From assembly GCA_032717465.1 (NCBI GenBank), contig CM064681.1:9379332-9443331 (forward strand): 64,000 nt of DNA, written 5' to 3'. Source of the DNA: Coenobita brevimanus (lineage: Eukaryota > Arthropoda > Malacostraca > Decapoda > Coenobitidae). Below are positions 34,562-45,774 of this stretch, piece after piece. The translations under genes and the position numbers were made by a program. A model generated the notes under the pieces. That model ran no database searches. It saw only the letters and a list, made by a program, of their open reading frames with translations, and was not told where the DNA came from. Position 1 is the stretch's first letter. Every line of letters starts with the position of its first letter.

Positions 34562-34907
34562 CAGAGAGCGCATACCTCCGCCAATGCCTATACCAGACAA
34601 CTCAGATCACCAACAAAATTAAATGAACTCTTCCTTGGCTCACGACCCATATATCCACAAAATATCACTGAAATTCATCAAAAACTTCTAAATATACAAC
34701 GAGGACAAACAAACAAAAAGCTGTCCTGACCCATGACTCGACCTCAGATCACCACCAAAATGAAGTCAGCTCTTCCTTGGCTGATGACGCCCATTCCTAC
34801 AAAGTTTCATTGAAATCCATCAATACCTTCTTGAGATATCTTGTGGAAAAACAAAGAACGGAAAAACAGGGGTAAATACAGTACCTACTCCAACTTCATT
34901 GGCGGAG

Positions 34908-34937
<30 letters not shown>
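34562..34937 (+). mobile_element. Two-monomer SINE-like element, copy 2, with (AAT)n tail
   Basis: The start CATACCTCCGCCAATG (34571) and the end CATTGGCGGAG (34897-34907) are inverted repeats of 11 of 12 bases. Inside, two related monomers each contain CAGATCACCAMCAAAATKAA, GCTCTTCCTTGGCT, TTCAYTGAAATYCATCAA and ACAAACAAACAAA-like tails. An AAT microsatellite (34909-34937) follows the end, as often seen at SINE/MITE 3' termini. No open frame. Confidence 0.65.
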
Positions 34938-34938
<1 letters not shown>

Positions 34939-35292
34939 TCCAGCTCACGAGAAACTGAGAATACGTAAATAGACGTCTCTCCCCGACCGTCTTCCTCGAC
35001 TTACGATAATTGAATGTGTGTCGGTGAAAATTTCTACACTGTCAGACCCCCCCACCATCCTCCCCACACTCTTGCCCTTACCACACGCCTACACTGCAAC
35101 ACCACCACGAAGGGTAGGTGTTAAAATCGCCTCTAGGTAAGCATGGAAGGCGATACTGGTAAGGGGCGGAAAAAGCAGTCTTACATTAGTGCCTGTCGCT
35201 CTTTACCCCTGCTTGTTTGTACCTAGAAGTGAAGTAAGGATCTGGATTGTAAAGTCGAGGTTGCGTGGCGCCGATGGAGGGGGAAGGGATAT
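34938..35292. other. Unassigned intergenic DNA
   Basis: A C-rich patch (CAGACCCCCCCACCATCC) at 35044 and otherwise mixed sequence. Nothing recognisable. Confidence 0.4.
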
Positions 35293-35640
35293 ATCATGAA
35301 ATCCCTAGAGAATTCGTGAAATGAGTTTAATTCAGGATGGGTCCATTAAGGTTAGGTTCATTTAGGCTGCGGTAGGTTAGGCTGGGATAATCTAGGTTAA
35401 GTTTAGGTAAGGTTAGGTTAATTCAGTTAGGTTAGGTTAGGCTAACTTTCATAAACGCTTAACATAACTTAGCATTTATCTAAATTAACCTAACCTAACA
35501 TAACTAACCTAAGCCTAACCTAACCTAAACGTTACCTAGATTATCTCAGACTAACCTATCCGCAGCCTAAATTAATCTAACTTTAATTAGCCCTTAATTT
35601 AAACTCATTCCACGAATTCTCAAGGGATTTCATGAAATCA
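35293..35640. mobile_element. ~350-bp foldback element with TTAGG-rich arms
   Basis: The two ~170-bp halves are inverted repeats of each other. Outer ends: ATCATGAAATCCCTAGAGAA and, as reverse complement of the right end, TTTCATGAAATCCCTTGAGA; then ATTCGTGRAATGAGTTTAA in both. Further in, both arms carry TTTAGGCTGCGG, GATAATCTAGGT, and AGGTTAGGTTA runs. The centre is near 35465. No coding capacity. It resembles non-autonomous MITE/foldback elements. Confidence 0.85.
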
Positions 35641-35685
35641 CTAGTTCCTCGAAGTCCCTGTAATAATTATATATATACAGTTCTC

Positions 35686-35688
<3 letters not shown>

Positions 35689-35762
<74 letters not shown>

Positions 35763-35794
35763 GTATGTATGTGTGTACGTGTGTGTGTGTGTGT
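35689..35794. repeat. (TA)n microsatellite and (GT)n tail
   Basis: About 35 TA units, followed by ATGTATGTATGTGTGTACGT and a short GT run. Confidence 0.97.
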
Positions 35795-35944
35795 AAAATT
35801 AGTGGGGATAAATACATAAATTATATGGGATCCTTGATGCAGTTGAGTGTGTATAAAAAGATACACCATATGCAGTCTAGAACTGTATATTCTTCAGCTG
35901 AGAGGACTGAGTCATCGGGATATTGTCGAGATAAATATTTAGGC

Positions 35945-35949
<5 letters not shown>

Positions 35950-35978
<29 letters not shown>

Positions 35979-36086
35979 CAGGGCGGCTTCCCTTACAAAT
36001 ATCTGGTACCGTCACTAGGCAATACGTCATGAAGGGGGCGAAGGTCATGAAGGAAGGGGGGGAGGGGGGGGCTGGAGGTCATGTTG

Positions 36087-36123
<37 letters not shown>

Positions 36124-36214
36124 CACCCGGTCTGTATGTTTCTTAGGGGTCTCTCTCCCTCTCACACTACCCTCTCCTAATTAGTTCTTAGTCTTTCTCT
36201 TCCGTCTTATTTAT

Positions 36215-36269
<55 letters not shown>

Positions 36270-36270
36270 C
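35950..36270. repeat. Cluster of (GA)n, (CT)n, (CT)n and (TATC)n
   Basis: GA at about 35950-35978, CT at about 36088-36115, CT at about 36216-36241, then TATC to about 36268. A G-run (GGGGGGAGGGGGGG) lies at 36057. The 139-residue frame over 35765-36184 is stitched from these repeats and is not a gene. Confidence 0.93.
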
Positions 36271-36774
36271 TCTCTCCACGCCGGACTCACCGTAAAAGGA
36301 CAACCCCCCACTCCTCCCCTAAAAAAAAAAAAAAAATCAATAAAAAAGAAATCTGTAGTCAACATTAGAGCACCTGAAACGTCTTAACCTACTGAAACTC
36401 CACGACGACTGACAATATTTTCTTAGATTTGACTGAGAATGGGAGACGAGGTTGAGTGCTTGTTGAGAATATTTTTTGCTTACCTGTTGCTTGTGAGGTG
36501 GAGCAGGATTCCGTGGGCTTGAATGGTGTGTGAATGATTATCCGGCCCATTTGACTAACTATGCATTTAATGGTCTTCACTTCGTGCTGTCTTCTTTCCT
36601 TATTTCTGGATTCTACTTCGTCTCTTTCAGTGGCAAAAAAGGCAAGAATGAGAATAATATATATATATTTTTTAGCTACCCTTTCAGTACTAGTCCGTTC
36701 TCTCTCTTCACCATTCTCTTTGATAACCTACATGATTTTACTGAGTTCATCAATTTATTTATTTATTTACTTTA
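36271..36774. other. Unassigned intergenic DNA
   Basis: An A15 run lies near 36322. Otherwise mixed AT-rich DNA with no recognisable gene. Confidence 0.4.
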
Positions 36775-36880
36775 GTGGACCGGTCCTATAAAAGCCTTGA
36801 TTAATCCTTTTCCTACATATCCGTTTGGTAGAATATAATCAAAAGGAAAAACCAAGAAGAAATCACGCAAGTATGCCATC
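36775..36880. repeat. Family A repeat, partial
   Basis: GTCCTATAAAAGCCTTGATT then AATCCTTTTCCTACATATCC and a degenerate inverted arm GTAGAATATAATCAAAAGG followed by AAATCACG. Confidence 0.5.
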
Positions 36881-36989
36881 GAGGTGGAATTGTTCGAAAT
36901 GTTAACCCCTGCGTTACGATAGCGTCCTAATTCCTTCCTTCTGGCTACCGGAGGGGCGATTTTGTGGATCTTACGGCAGACTTCGATGC

Positions 36990-37180
36990 TCATTTTACTC
37001 TAACTTGACCCAAATTTGGCATCTCTCCACCTTGAATGCTGGGTTGTAACAAAAGATTAACACTAGAATATGATAATTACTTTTTTTTTATTCATTTGTT
37101 TTTCCTTCCTCTGTTCTGTTACTGAAAAAAAGCCGCGAAGAAGCGCTAAGGAAAAAATGTTGAGCCGTAGGGAAGTCCTG
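36990..37180 (+). mobile_element. Family B miniature element, copy with foreign segment
   Basis: The left end, ATTTTACTCTAACTTGACCC, leads into ATCTCTCCACCTTGAATGCT, GGGTTGTAAC and AACACTAGAATATGAT, as in other family B copies. From 37081 a T9 run and CATTTGTTTTTCCTTCCTCT appear, which match the untranslated end of the LINE remnant at 32164-32207. A degraded right end (GAAGCGCTAAGGAAAAAATG) follows. Confidence 0.55.
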
Positions 37181-37499
37181 TTTTAAGCTGCAAAAGAAGG
37201 AAAATATTCACCAAGTTTAGGTAAAAGAACTGTAGATATGACAGAGCTACAGACTATCTCCATTTTAACAACTTCAGTCCACGACACCCTTCCTAACCGA
37301 ATGAACCGGCTGGTGGTGGTAATAAGACCTGAAAAAGACGTTCTCGGGCTGAAGGAATTTGTTACTGCTTCACAGTCACGGTACCGTACTATTAAATAAG
37401 AAGTTAGAAACGTATAATCCTCGTAAGTCTCGTTAGTCCTTCAGGTCGATACGGTATCTATCATTTTAATCAATCCACTACAAGATTTTTTTTTTCCCA
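37181..37499. other. Unassigned DNA, traces of family A
   Basis: CCTTTCACGACGA-like traces are too weak to phase. A flank-like GACGTTCTCGGGCTGAAGGA lies near 37339. Nothing else. Confidence 0.35.
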
Positions 37500-37640
37500 A
37501 CCTAGGAAGTATGTGAAAGGGTTAATGAAGGCTATATCGACCCCCTCCAGTAACGAAAGTCTCTCCTTAGCTGACTAAAATCGTCTGAAGTGGCTAATAA
37601 GAAAATATAATACCGTCCTTTGTCTGCAGGGGTATTTCAG
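37500..37640. repeat. Family A repeat with inverted spacer
   Basis: GTGAAAGGGTTAATGAAGGC, TATATCGACCCCCTCCAGTA and ACGAAAGTCTCTCCTTAGCT read as the reverse complement of the usual spacer. They are followed by the normal arm GACTAAAATCGTCTGAAG and the flank AAGAAAATATAATACC. This shows the module occurs in both orientations. Confidence 0.7.
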
Positions 37641-37749
37641 TTCCATATTGTCCCTTTGGAGGTGTAGGAGCCTGAGGCTAGGTTACTGTTGTACAGGACA
37701 CTGCTTTTAGTACGACAGCACCTCTTATTAGAGCCGATTGCTTGGTGTC

Positions 37750-37912
37750 TCCAGACGATGTAATTCTTGTTAGAAAATGCTCACGTGCTGACGGGGTTAG
37801 AAACATCTGTAATTACTCCTTTCACTATGATAATGATTACTCATTTTAACTCTTCCTACTTCCAAATGATATCATTCAGCTCAGAAACACCTCTCGTAGA
37901 GAACGGGGTATG
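37750..37912. repeat. Family A repeat, double forward motif
   Basis: CCAGACGATGTAATTCTTGT and, about 120 bp later, CCAAATGATATCATTCAGCT, with GCTGACGGGGTTAG and TTAACTCTTCCTACTTCC between them. Confidence 0.65.
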
Positions 37913-39432
37913 AATCAGTGCAGGCCTAAGCTCCCAGTGGCATCTGAGCATGCGTGTAACACATGAGCGTCACCCGGACTGGAGGCCTGTCACCACTAGA
38001 TCAGCACACGTCTTTACATAAGAGGATTACCTTACATGTTATTGTATATACCAGGATTACTTAAACGTGTTTCTATATCAGGAATAGTTGTGCATACTCT
38101 TAGGCGTATCAGGACTGTTTTTACTCATTCTTATACAGACCAATACTATATGATCAGCTGGATATATATGAACCTGGTACAGTGTCTGTGTGAGGCAGAG
38201 GTTTTACTGCAATTTCCGACGTTCATGCATCGCAGTTACTTGGTCATTCCATTCAGGCTGCAGCAAATATTAGAATACGTCAAAGCTGTCAAGTATACCG
38301 CATCTGACAGACCACTGCTACAAAATCATGCTGTCCCAGGTTCGTATGTGGCCAACTGAACATATCGTTATAACTATCAAGACTTACTTTATCATGCTTA
38401 CTCAGAATATTCTTAAACATCAAGGCAGTTTTAACGTACTTCCTTGCATATGAAAATTATTGTTACATATATATACAGTATCTTTGCACGTGCTTTTTTG
38501 TATACTTATGCATCGTGACTGTTTCAACGTAACACAATGATATTATTGCTTTAAATAATTGTAAACGTTACTCAGAACCTATCGTTTATACACAAAGGTT
38601 ACTTTTATATACTCTTACTCATGAATCACTTGGTTTGTCTCGGGATTCGTGGAGTGATGATGATGATGAGAATAGGTTAAAATCACAGCGAAGTTACGAG
38701 AAGGGTGGGGCTGATACTAGGCACAAAGAGTGGAGAGAAAAAAAAAAAAGATAATGGTAAAAGACTGAGATATAGTAGAAAGAGTAGTTACGGTGGAATT
38801 AGGAGGGGGCTAGAGAGTCACAAGGCACTGACCGTGACGCAAGATGGTGGTAGTGGAATGCAGGATAGCATAAAAGGTTTAAATTACACCGGGGTAAGGA
38901 GGGAGGTAGGACAGAAAAAGGGCAGAAGTAATGAAACAGCAGAGAGTGGTTTTAGACAGTGATATGTTGTGTGTTTGGTTATGTGACTGTTGTAGACGGG
39001 TGCTGTTCTTTGAGCGTCCACTCCACAAACTCACTCAATTAAGCTGGAACCCATTTCATATCTTCCCGTGTTCGTTAGGGCAATACCAAAGCGACTGAGC
39101 CAAGGAGTCGCCCATGAGGGATGAGTATTATCTAGTTTAGGTTGCCTCCCACCACTGCGCCAGGTGTTGGGTCCAAGGTATACTTGTTTTTCACGGTGTT
39201 TGTCTGTTTTCTCTGCATATTTAATGATGCCACGCGGTTTATAAATTATATTTTTAATGTTCACTGCGTTTTAGTCCAACTGGATATATAATTTCATTTT
39301 CAGTGTTCACTGAGTGAAGTTGAGCTTACATTTGTACAATGTTCTGTGTGATATCTACAGTTTTAATCTATATGTGTACATATAAAATTTTAAATATACT
39401 CAGATTTCCAGACGATAAGCACGATGAGGCAA

Positions 39433-39439
<7 letters not shown>
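37913..39439. other. Unassigned intergenic DNA
   Basis: Frames at 38036-38359 (107 residues), 38705-38962 (85) and 39031-39264 (77, minus strand) cross non-repetitive sequence. None shows a domain, signal or neighbour I recognise, and no splice structure could be supported. There is a short GATGATGATGATGAG run at 38655. Confidence 0.4.

Positions 39440-39518
<79 letters not shown>
39440..39518. repeat. (TA)n microsatellite
   Basis: About 39 perfect TA units. Confidence 0.97.
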
Positions 39519-39520
<2 letters not shown>

Positions 39521-39877
39521 TAATTACACATAGGGAGTGCTTAGATTTGGCTTAATATCGTGAGTGGAGTAAATTTTCATATATTTAGCTGAAGTGAATT
39601 ATTTAGCTATTTTTCTGTTATCTATAAATGCAGCAGATTAAGTCGTATGTTTAGCTTACATGTTTGCACGTACAAATATAACAAGAAGCGCAGTACTAAT
39701 GGGCTTTATAATTGTCAAAGTTGTTTTCTGGCAATTCCTAAGTTCTGTGCTTTTGTTCTTGGCTTCCCTTTCATGACTCTCCCTTCTGTTCCTCTGCTCC
39801 CCTCCTCCTGTGCCGCCTATGAGTGTCCCCGGGGAGGAGGTCACCTGGGGAGCCGAGGGTCAGGGGTCATGTGGGGG

Positions 39878-39909
39878 ACACGTGGCACGCGCGCTGGGCT
39901 GCCACGTGT
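39878..39909. other. Perfect 10-bp hairpin with E-box-like ends
   Basis: ACACGTGGCA (39878-39887) and TGCCACGTGT (39900-39909) are exact reverse complements around a 12-base GC-rich loop (CGCGCGCTGGGC). CACGTG is the canonical bHLH binding core, so it could be a paired binding site; no promoter or gene is visible beside it. Confidence 0.7.
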
Positions 39910-40249
39910 TGGTTGTCAAGGCTGCCTGACCACTGCTGAGTTATGGGCAAGGCGCAACTCCCTTCCTACCTCCCTCCTTCCCTTCCTTCCTTAATCTCTC
40001 CCCCTTCCCCTTTTCTTTCTGCTTCTCCCCAGTCTAAGTCCATTCAAACACATTCATTCGCATCTTAGCCCCAAAGGGGAGAACGGACAGATCCTCACCG
40101 CACCACACCGCACAAGGGTCAACTGCGCAATGCAATCAGTGACATCAGCAGCAGGGCCCGACAGCAGAGCTGGTTTACCCCTGCCACATCATAACAGACC
40201 CATCCCCTTACCCGCACCTGATATATAAGAAAGTAAATAATGATCGAGT

Positions 40250-41075
40250 GCATCCATTAGTGTGGGAAAGAGAAGCAGAGAGGGTATGGAAAAAAACTGA
40301 AGTGTAAATGGAAAAGAAAGAGAAAAAAGAAAGAAGTAAAAAGATACACTTAAAGAGCTGAGAGCGTGGAGGCAAAATAAACAAAGCAAGAAAAAAATGA
40401 TTCTAAAAGGGTTAAGAAAATGGAAAGGAAAAGAAGATTCAGGAAACAAGACAAAAGAAAAGTTTAGAAAAATGAGACATCGAGAGAGAGAGAGAGAGAG
40501 AGAGATAAGAAGGAAGGAGGAGAGGACTCAAGGGAGTGTATGAGGGGACACTTAGATGAAACGGATAAGATAAGATGGGGAAGGCACGTGTACTGGAAGA
40601 GGGGGCGGAGGAGAAGAGGGAGTGATGGAGGAAGTGGAGGGTGAGGGAGAGAAGATCAGAGAGAGGGAGTGTGAAGGAAGGGGCGGGGGTGAAGGAGGGA
40701 GGATTAGAAAGAAAGAGAATGAAGGAGAGGGATCAGAAGGAGTGAGGGGGTGAGGGATGAAGTATGGGGAGAATAAGAGGGTCAGTTGGGGGTGAAGGAG
40801 GAGGTAAATAGTGGTGAAAGAGGGGGTGGGGAGAAGGGAAGGGTGATGAGGGAACTAAGAGCTAATGGGAGGGTAGTAGGGGGTGAGTGAGGAGGTTAGT
40901 AAGGGGTAAGGGCGGGGGAGTAGGTGTGAGGGAGGGGGAGTGAGGGTGAAAAAGGAGAAATGGGGGTGAAGGAGGGGAGAAGGGGTGAGGAAGGGGGGAC
41001 GCTGAAGGATGAAGGGAGTGAAGGAGAGAGGATGTAAAGCAGAGATGTGAAAAAGGGAGGACCAAATTGAAAGCA
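40250..41075 (+). repeat. Purine-rich tract with (GA)n
   Basis: A/G-dominated plus strand, with a GA run at about 40482-40505. GGTGAAGGAGGGGAG-type phrases recur between 40670 and 41010. The Ser/Pro/Leu-rich minus-strand frames are artefacts. Confidence 0.82.
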
Positions 41076-41274
41076 TGAGAGGCGAAGGTATCAGAGTTTG
41101 TTTGCACACCTTTTTCTTCTGCATAGTTTCTGCCTTTATACAATGTCAGTTTCCTTCACATTGGTATACAGACAAATTATTCTATGTAAATTCCCTCCTT
41201 CTAATCGCGTTTTCTTCATATTCCTTCATTTTCGCAATTCTTCATATACTACTATTTGCCATTTCATGTTAGTC

Positions 41275-41560
41275 ATCTTTCATTCCTCCATCATCTTGCT
41301 TCTCCTTCGACACCTTTCTCTCAGTTATGGTTTTCCTGTGGCTTCGGTTTCCACGTTTGTGTCTTGGTACCTTCCCAACATTATGTTCCATTCCTCACTT
41401 CCTTTTCATCGTCTTCTTTCCTCTCCTTTCTTCCTGCCGCCTTCCCCTCTCCCATTCCTCCCCTCTCTGTCTCCTTCCATCTTCTTCTCTCACTCCCTTG
41501 CTTCCTGTCCCCCTTCCTTTCCCACTTCCTCTCTCTTCCTCCCCTTCTACTGACCACTGT
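41275..41560 (+). repeat. Pyrimidine-rich tract
   Basis: C/T-rich plus strand (CTTCCTGCCGCCTTCCCC), giving three overlapping low-complexity frames. A short GC-rich patch, TGCCACGTGCTGCCCGGG, follows at 41609. Confidence 0.75.
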
Positions 41561-41660
41561 CCCCCTTGGCGTCCTTCAACACGTGACGGCTTGCCCCGCA
41601 CGCGCGTCCTGCCACGTGCTGCCCGGGTCAAGAAGGGCGCATGTATCGCCTTGAAGAAAA

Positions 41661-42684
41661 TGTATTATCTAACAACGAACAATGGTATAACAAACATTCA
41701 ATACCCTTAATATTCTGCATAGTTTCGGTGTGGGCATCATAACTAATACCAATATTAACTACTTTTAACTGCAGGCTCAACATTACCCCATCCAATTAAA
41801 AGAAGGTTCCACTGTCCATAAGGCTTATTTACGGGTTCTAAAGTCCGTTGCCCCCCTTGACCACAGCCCTAATAAGCCCCCGGGAAGCCCCCTGCCTCCC
41901 CTCTCCCTCTCAACAGCCACACGGCGCTAATCTGGGTTAAGATGCTGGTCTATTATACAGAAAGGGAGAAGGTTTGAGCTGACCCAGATGTCCAGCAGCA
42001 GAGGTATACAAGGTCCTTCACTCCTAGGCTCTTATGACTCACTCCTGGCTGAAACTGAATACTCTTGCGTAATCTGGAATACATCTTGGTATGTCCATGA
42101 AGCATTCTTTTGATAAATGATACGGGTACTTTTTTCTGTATATGTATGGGGCCAATTGAATTTCAGAGATATTAAACTTTTCTGGGCGTGTGAATTTTGA
42201 AAGTCAGCATGAAACTGTGAAGCTGAAACTAATCGTGAAAAAAAAAATAATAACGAATGAAAGGAAATCGGCATCCTGGACTAAAACTCGTCAATACTTG
42301 CTGAATGACCTGTCTATATATTTCGGGGACGGCAGTGGACCCTGTTTATGAGAATACTGTTGGTTACAAATATGATATCTAGTTGTTGCAGAATATAAAG
42401 CAATGAAGTTCCCTCGAGCAGTTGCTACCGCTTCTAGGATATGGCTCAACATAACTCACATATAATTTTCCCCAAAGAGTGTAGGGTGAGATGGACTGAA
42501 AAATATTATTGAAATGTTTTCCGCCACAGAGTCTAACATTAGCAATCATTAGTCCGTGCAGCCAAAACAATGATTACACATCTTCATTTATATGGGTATT
42601 TATAAAGATTAATATATCCACATTAGTCGAATAAAATACATAATGACGCTCACATACATACAAAGTCAAGAGATACGATTTTCA
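41661..42684. other. Unassigned intergenic DNA
   Basis: Mixed AT-rich sequence. No RNA gene, repeat family or coding region I can support. Confidence 0.45.
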
Positions 42685-42760
42685 CCCCACTGAGTCCAAG
42701 AATTTTGATACCACTAGAATAAAATTGTCTGTCAACAGCCATTACGAAATGAATTAAAGA
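42685..42760. repeat. Family A half-unit
   Basis: CACCCCACTGAGTCCAAGAA, then the inverted arm ACTAGAATAAAATTGTCTGT and flank CAACAGCCATTACGAAATG. Confidence 0.5.
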
Positions 42761-42889
42761 CGACATCGCAATGAAGAAATAAAATAATTCCTGCATCACT
42801 AGTTTCATTTACAGTCATTCAACGCTTTATTTTACTCTACGACGATTTAGCTCAGTGTTTGACATACTGTGGCTGTCACTTTCCACACA

Positions 42890-44090
42890 ACTTTTACCTG
42901 TCACCGCCGCCACCACCACCAACACCGTCACCACAAAAGTTGCTACAACCACATTTCCACCACCACTGCAATCACCATCATCACCACCATACCTTCCTGC
43001 CACAACCACCACCCCACCATCATCATCATCATCGTCATCACCACTAATCTTCTCTACCACAACCACATTCCTACCATCACTACCACTACTGCCTTCGCTT
43101 GCTACCACCACCAACTCCTTCCTTCATCTTTCCCGTTCGGACACTGCTTTCGTCTTACACCTCCTCCTGCTGCCACCATTTCTAATACAGTTATCACCAC
43201 TATCTTCTACTAACACCATCTTCATCGTTACCAGTACTACCTTCTCGTGCTACCAGCTCTACTAGTATTACCATGACTCTTCCCCTACCACAATATCCAG
43301 TGTTATGCTTGCTCACTCCCCACCTCCTGCCCCCTCCTTGTCACTTGCACCGCCACGTCTCTTCCCCTTCCACTTCCATAATCACACCTCTCCCCTCCCC
43401 TCCCGTTTTCACCACCACACCTCTCCCCCTCCCACTTCCATCAACACACCTCTCGCCCTCCTATTTCCACCACCACACCTCTCCACCCTTCCACTTCCAC
43501 CACCACACCTCTCGCCCTCGCACTTCCACCACCACACCTCTCGCCCTCGCATTGCCACCACCACACCTCTCTCCTTCTCCCACTTCCACCACCACACCTC
43601 ACCACCATTTTCACTTAATCCATACTCTCTCCACCCTTTCATTTCCACCACCCCACATCTTTCCCCGTTCCACAACAACTGCAATTCCCCTTCCTTCCAT
43701 CACCCCGAAACTTCTTCCCCCTTACACCACCACCACACCTCTCCCTTTCCTACTTCCACCACCAGCTCTTCCCTCTCTCACTTCTACTACCTCATATCCC
43801 CCCCTCTCACCTCTCTTCCCCTCCTATCACTTCACCTCATCTTTTACTCTCACCATTTCACCTCACCTCCTTCCCTTTCCATTAACTCACTTCTCCTTGC
43901 CTGTCCTAACGACCCCCGTGTAATTAATCTAAGCCTTCTTCTCCTTACCACCTCCTCACATCCGTTTGCACACCTTCCACCTCCACCACCTCACCTTTGG
44001 CACTGTCCCATCCACCCCTTCACTTCTCCTCCCTTCCATCCCACCCCTCACTCTCCCACTACCCCATAGCCTACACCCCCTAACCTCTCC
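42890..44090 (+). repeat. CAC/CTC-rich tract with ~30-bp minisatellite
   Basis: CAC triplet DNA (42900-43110) passes into a minisatellite at about 43400-43790 with the unit CACTTCCACCACCACACCTC plus TCGCCCTCG. Thr/Pro/His/Ser-rich frames up to 254 residues on the plus strand derive from it and are not genes. Confidence 0.85.
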
Positions 44091-44926
44091 CCCCACCCAA
44101 GTCTCCTGTCCAAATGGCACTGTGGTGAAGCTGTCCATCACCACGAGGCACCGTAACACGCGCCACTTCCGACACGCGCCAGTGCCACGTGCAGGCCCAC
44201 ACCACAGAAGGCCAAGATTACCAACTATATGTGATTTGACCACTTTTTCCTTTCCATGACGTCTAGCTTAGAGTAGGTTTGGCTGGATTAGTCTGTTAGG
44301 TTTTAGAACTGTTAAGTTGGGACAGATTAAGTTGTCAGGTTTGTGTTCGGTCATTTTTGATCAGGTTAGGTACTTTAATCTGTTATTCTGTTAAGCTGGT
44401 AGGGCTGCAAATGAGTACAAAGGACAGCAAAACAGCAACACACATAATGGTCCTTTTGGGGTTGTTTGTTATTGAGAAGACTGAATATGTATCTAATTCT
44501 GTGAGATGAAACAAGGCTAGCAAAGGAATATTAGGCTTCAAGGATTACGTTGGGCTGGGTTTAAATAAGATAACTGTGATAATCTGGGGAAGGAAAATCT
44601 TGGTGCACAGTGATGATATGACTTACAGTGCAGAAATATGTATAATTAATGGCTGAAGACTAAGTGGCAGGGGTTATACCATGCTTGTCATAAATTAGAT
44701 TCATTTTTGCATAATAATACGGCACATCGGAGGCTTCTGCAAACTCCTTCCAATTGCAAAAGGGATATGGGAAGTCTCAGCATTGACCTTTCACTTGCCA
44801 AGGACCATGGGATGATTCTGATTCCTCCATTCCCGTGTTAACAAATCTAGGAATTTCCTGCACTCTCTTTTCATGTCCAAAGTACTACTGGAGATTTCTG
44901 TTCTCTGTTTTCACGTTCCTCTTCAA

Positions 44927-44930
<4 letters not shown>
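44091..44930. other. Unassigned intergenic DNA with loose GTTAGGTT phrases
   Basis: At 44270-44405 phrases such as GTCTGTTAGGTTTTAG, GTTAAGTTGGGACAG and CAGGTTAGGTAC recur loosely. They echo the TTAGG-rich foldback elements but without a clear inverted structure. Confidence 0.4.
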
Positions 44931-44958
<28 letters not shown>

Positions 44959-44986
44959 CTATTATTATTATTATTATTATTATTAT

Positions 44987-45024
<38 letters not shown>

Positions 45025-45095
45025 CTATTATTACTACTACTACTACTGCTGCTACTACGGTACTACTGCTACTACTACTACTACTACTACTAGAA
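44931..45095. repeat. Compound trinucleotide block (ATT)n(AGT)n(ACT)n
   Basis: ATT units, then about 11 AGT units, then ATT/ACT/GCT units. The AGT and ACT parts are complementary, so the block can fold on itself. Confidence 0.95.
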
Positions 45096-45550
45096 TCCTT
45101 TGTTACACACTAATCATTAAGTAATTTGTGAATATGGACTGTGGCTTCAATTTCTCAACTTAGGCAACTTGTATGGGCCTTTTTGGTTTAGTAGATTTCC
45201 TTTCACCTCTTCCTAAGCGATTTACTTTACTTAATATAGCATAATTAACTCTTCTGTGTCCATGATGCAAACCATACAAAAAGGTAAAGGTTGGGGCCAA
45301 TGCAACGAGGCGCATCGTCGAGCTGTATATCTCTGTGACATAGCCCTTTGAGCCTGTGGCAGGTTGTTCTCACTATCTTACAGGATACAAAGCCACCGCA
45401 TCATGAAGGTTACCACAGCTATTTCCCCTGTGTGTTACCCTAATTACTATCTTTACTTACTAAACCACAGAAGGTGGATGGACACCTGAGTCGAATGTCT
45501 CCAGCTTCTCGCATTTTCAGGCTCGCTCTTGCTGGCAATTTTGTGGCAAC

Positions 45551-45774
45551 TATACTCTTTTTATGTTAACTTGGCCTAAAGTTTACATATCTCCATCTTG
45601 GATACTGAGTTGTGGCAATGAATCAACTCTAGAATATGATGCTAGTCACGAATAAATATTGTAAAAAATATATATATATAAAACTGTAGAATTATATTTT
45701 CCTGTCACTGAGGTTTGTAATATGAGCTGTAAAGGGACGAAAACCTGGGCCAAGGTAAGGTGAAAAGAGTATAA
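45551..45774 (+). mobile_element. Family B miniature element, best-preserved copy
   Basis: About 224 bp with terminal inverted repeats: the left end TATACTCTTTTTATGTTAAC then TTGGCC; the right end reads, in reverse complement, TATACTCTTTTCACCTTACC then TTGGCCC. The first eleven bases match exactly. TA at both outer edges would fit the TA target duplication of Tc1/mariner-type transposons. Body: ATCTCCATCTTGGATACTGA and TAGAATATGATGCTAGTCAC. No open frame. Confidence 0.78.

Noticed and set aside
43273..44069. Overlapping 216- and 254-codon frames
   Set aside because: CAC/CTC minisatellite translation (Pro, Thr, His, Ser, Leu).
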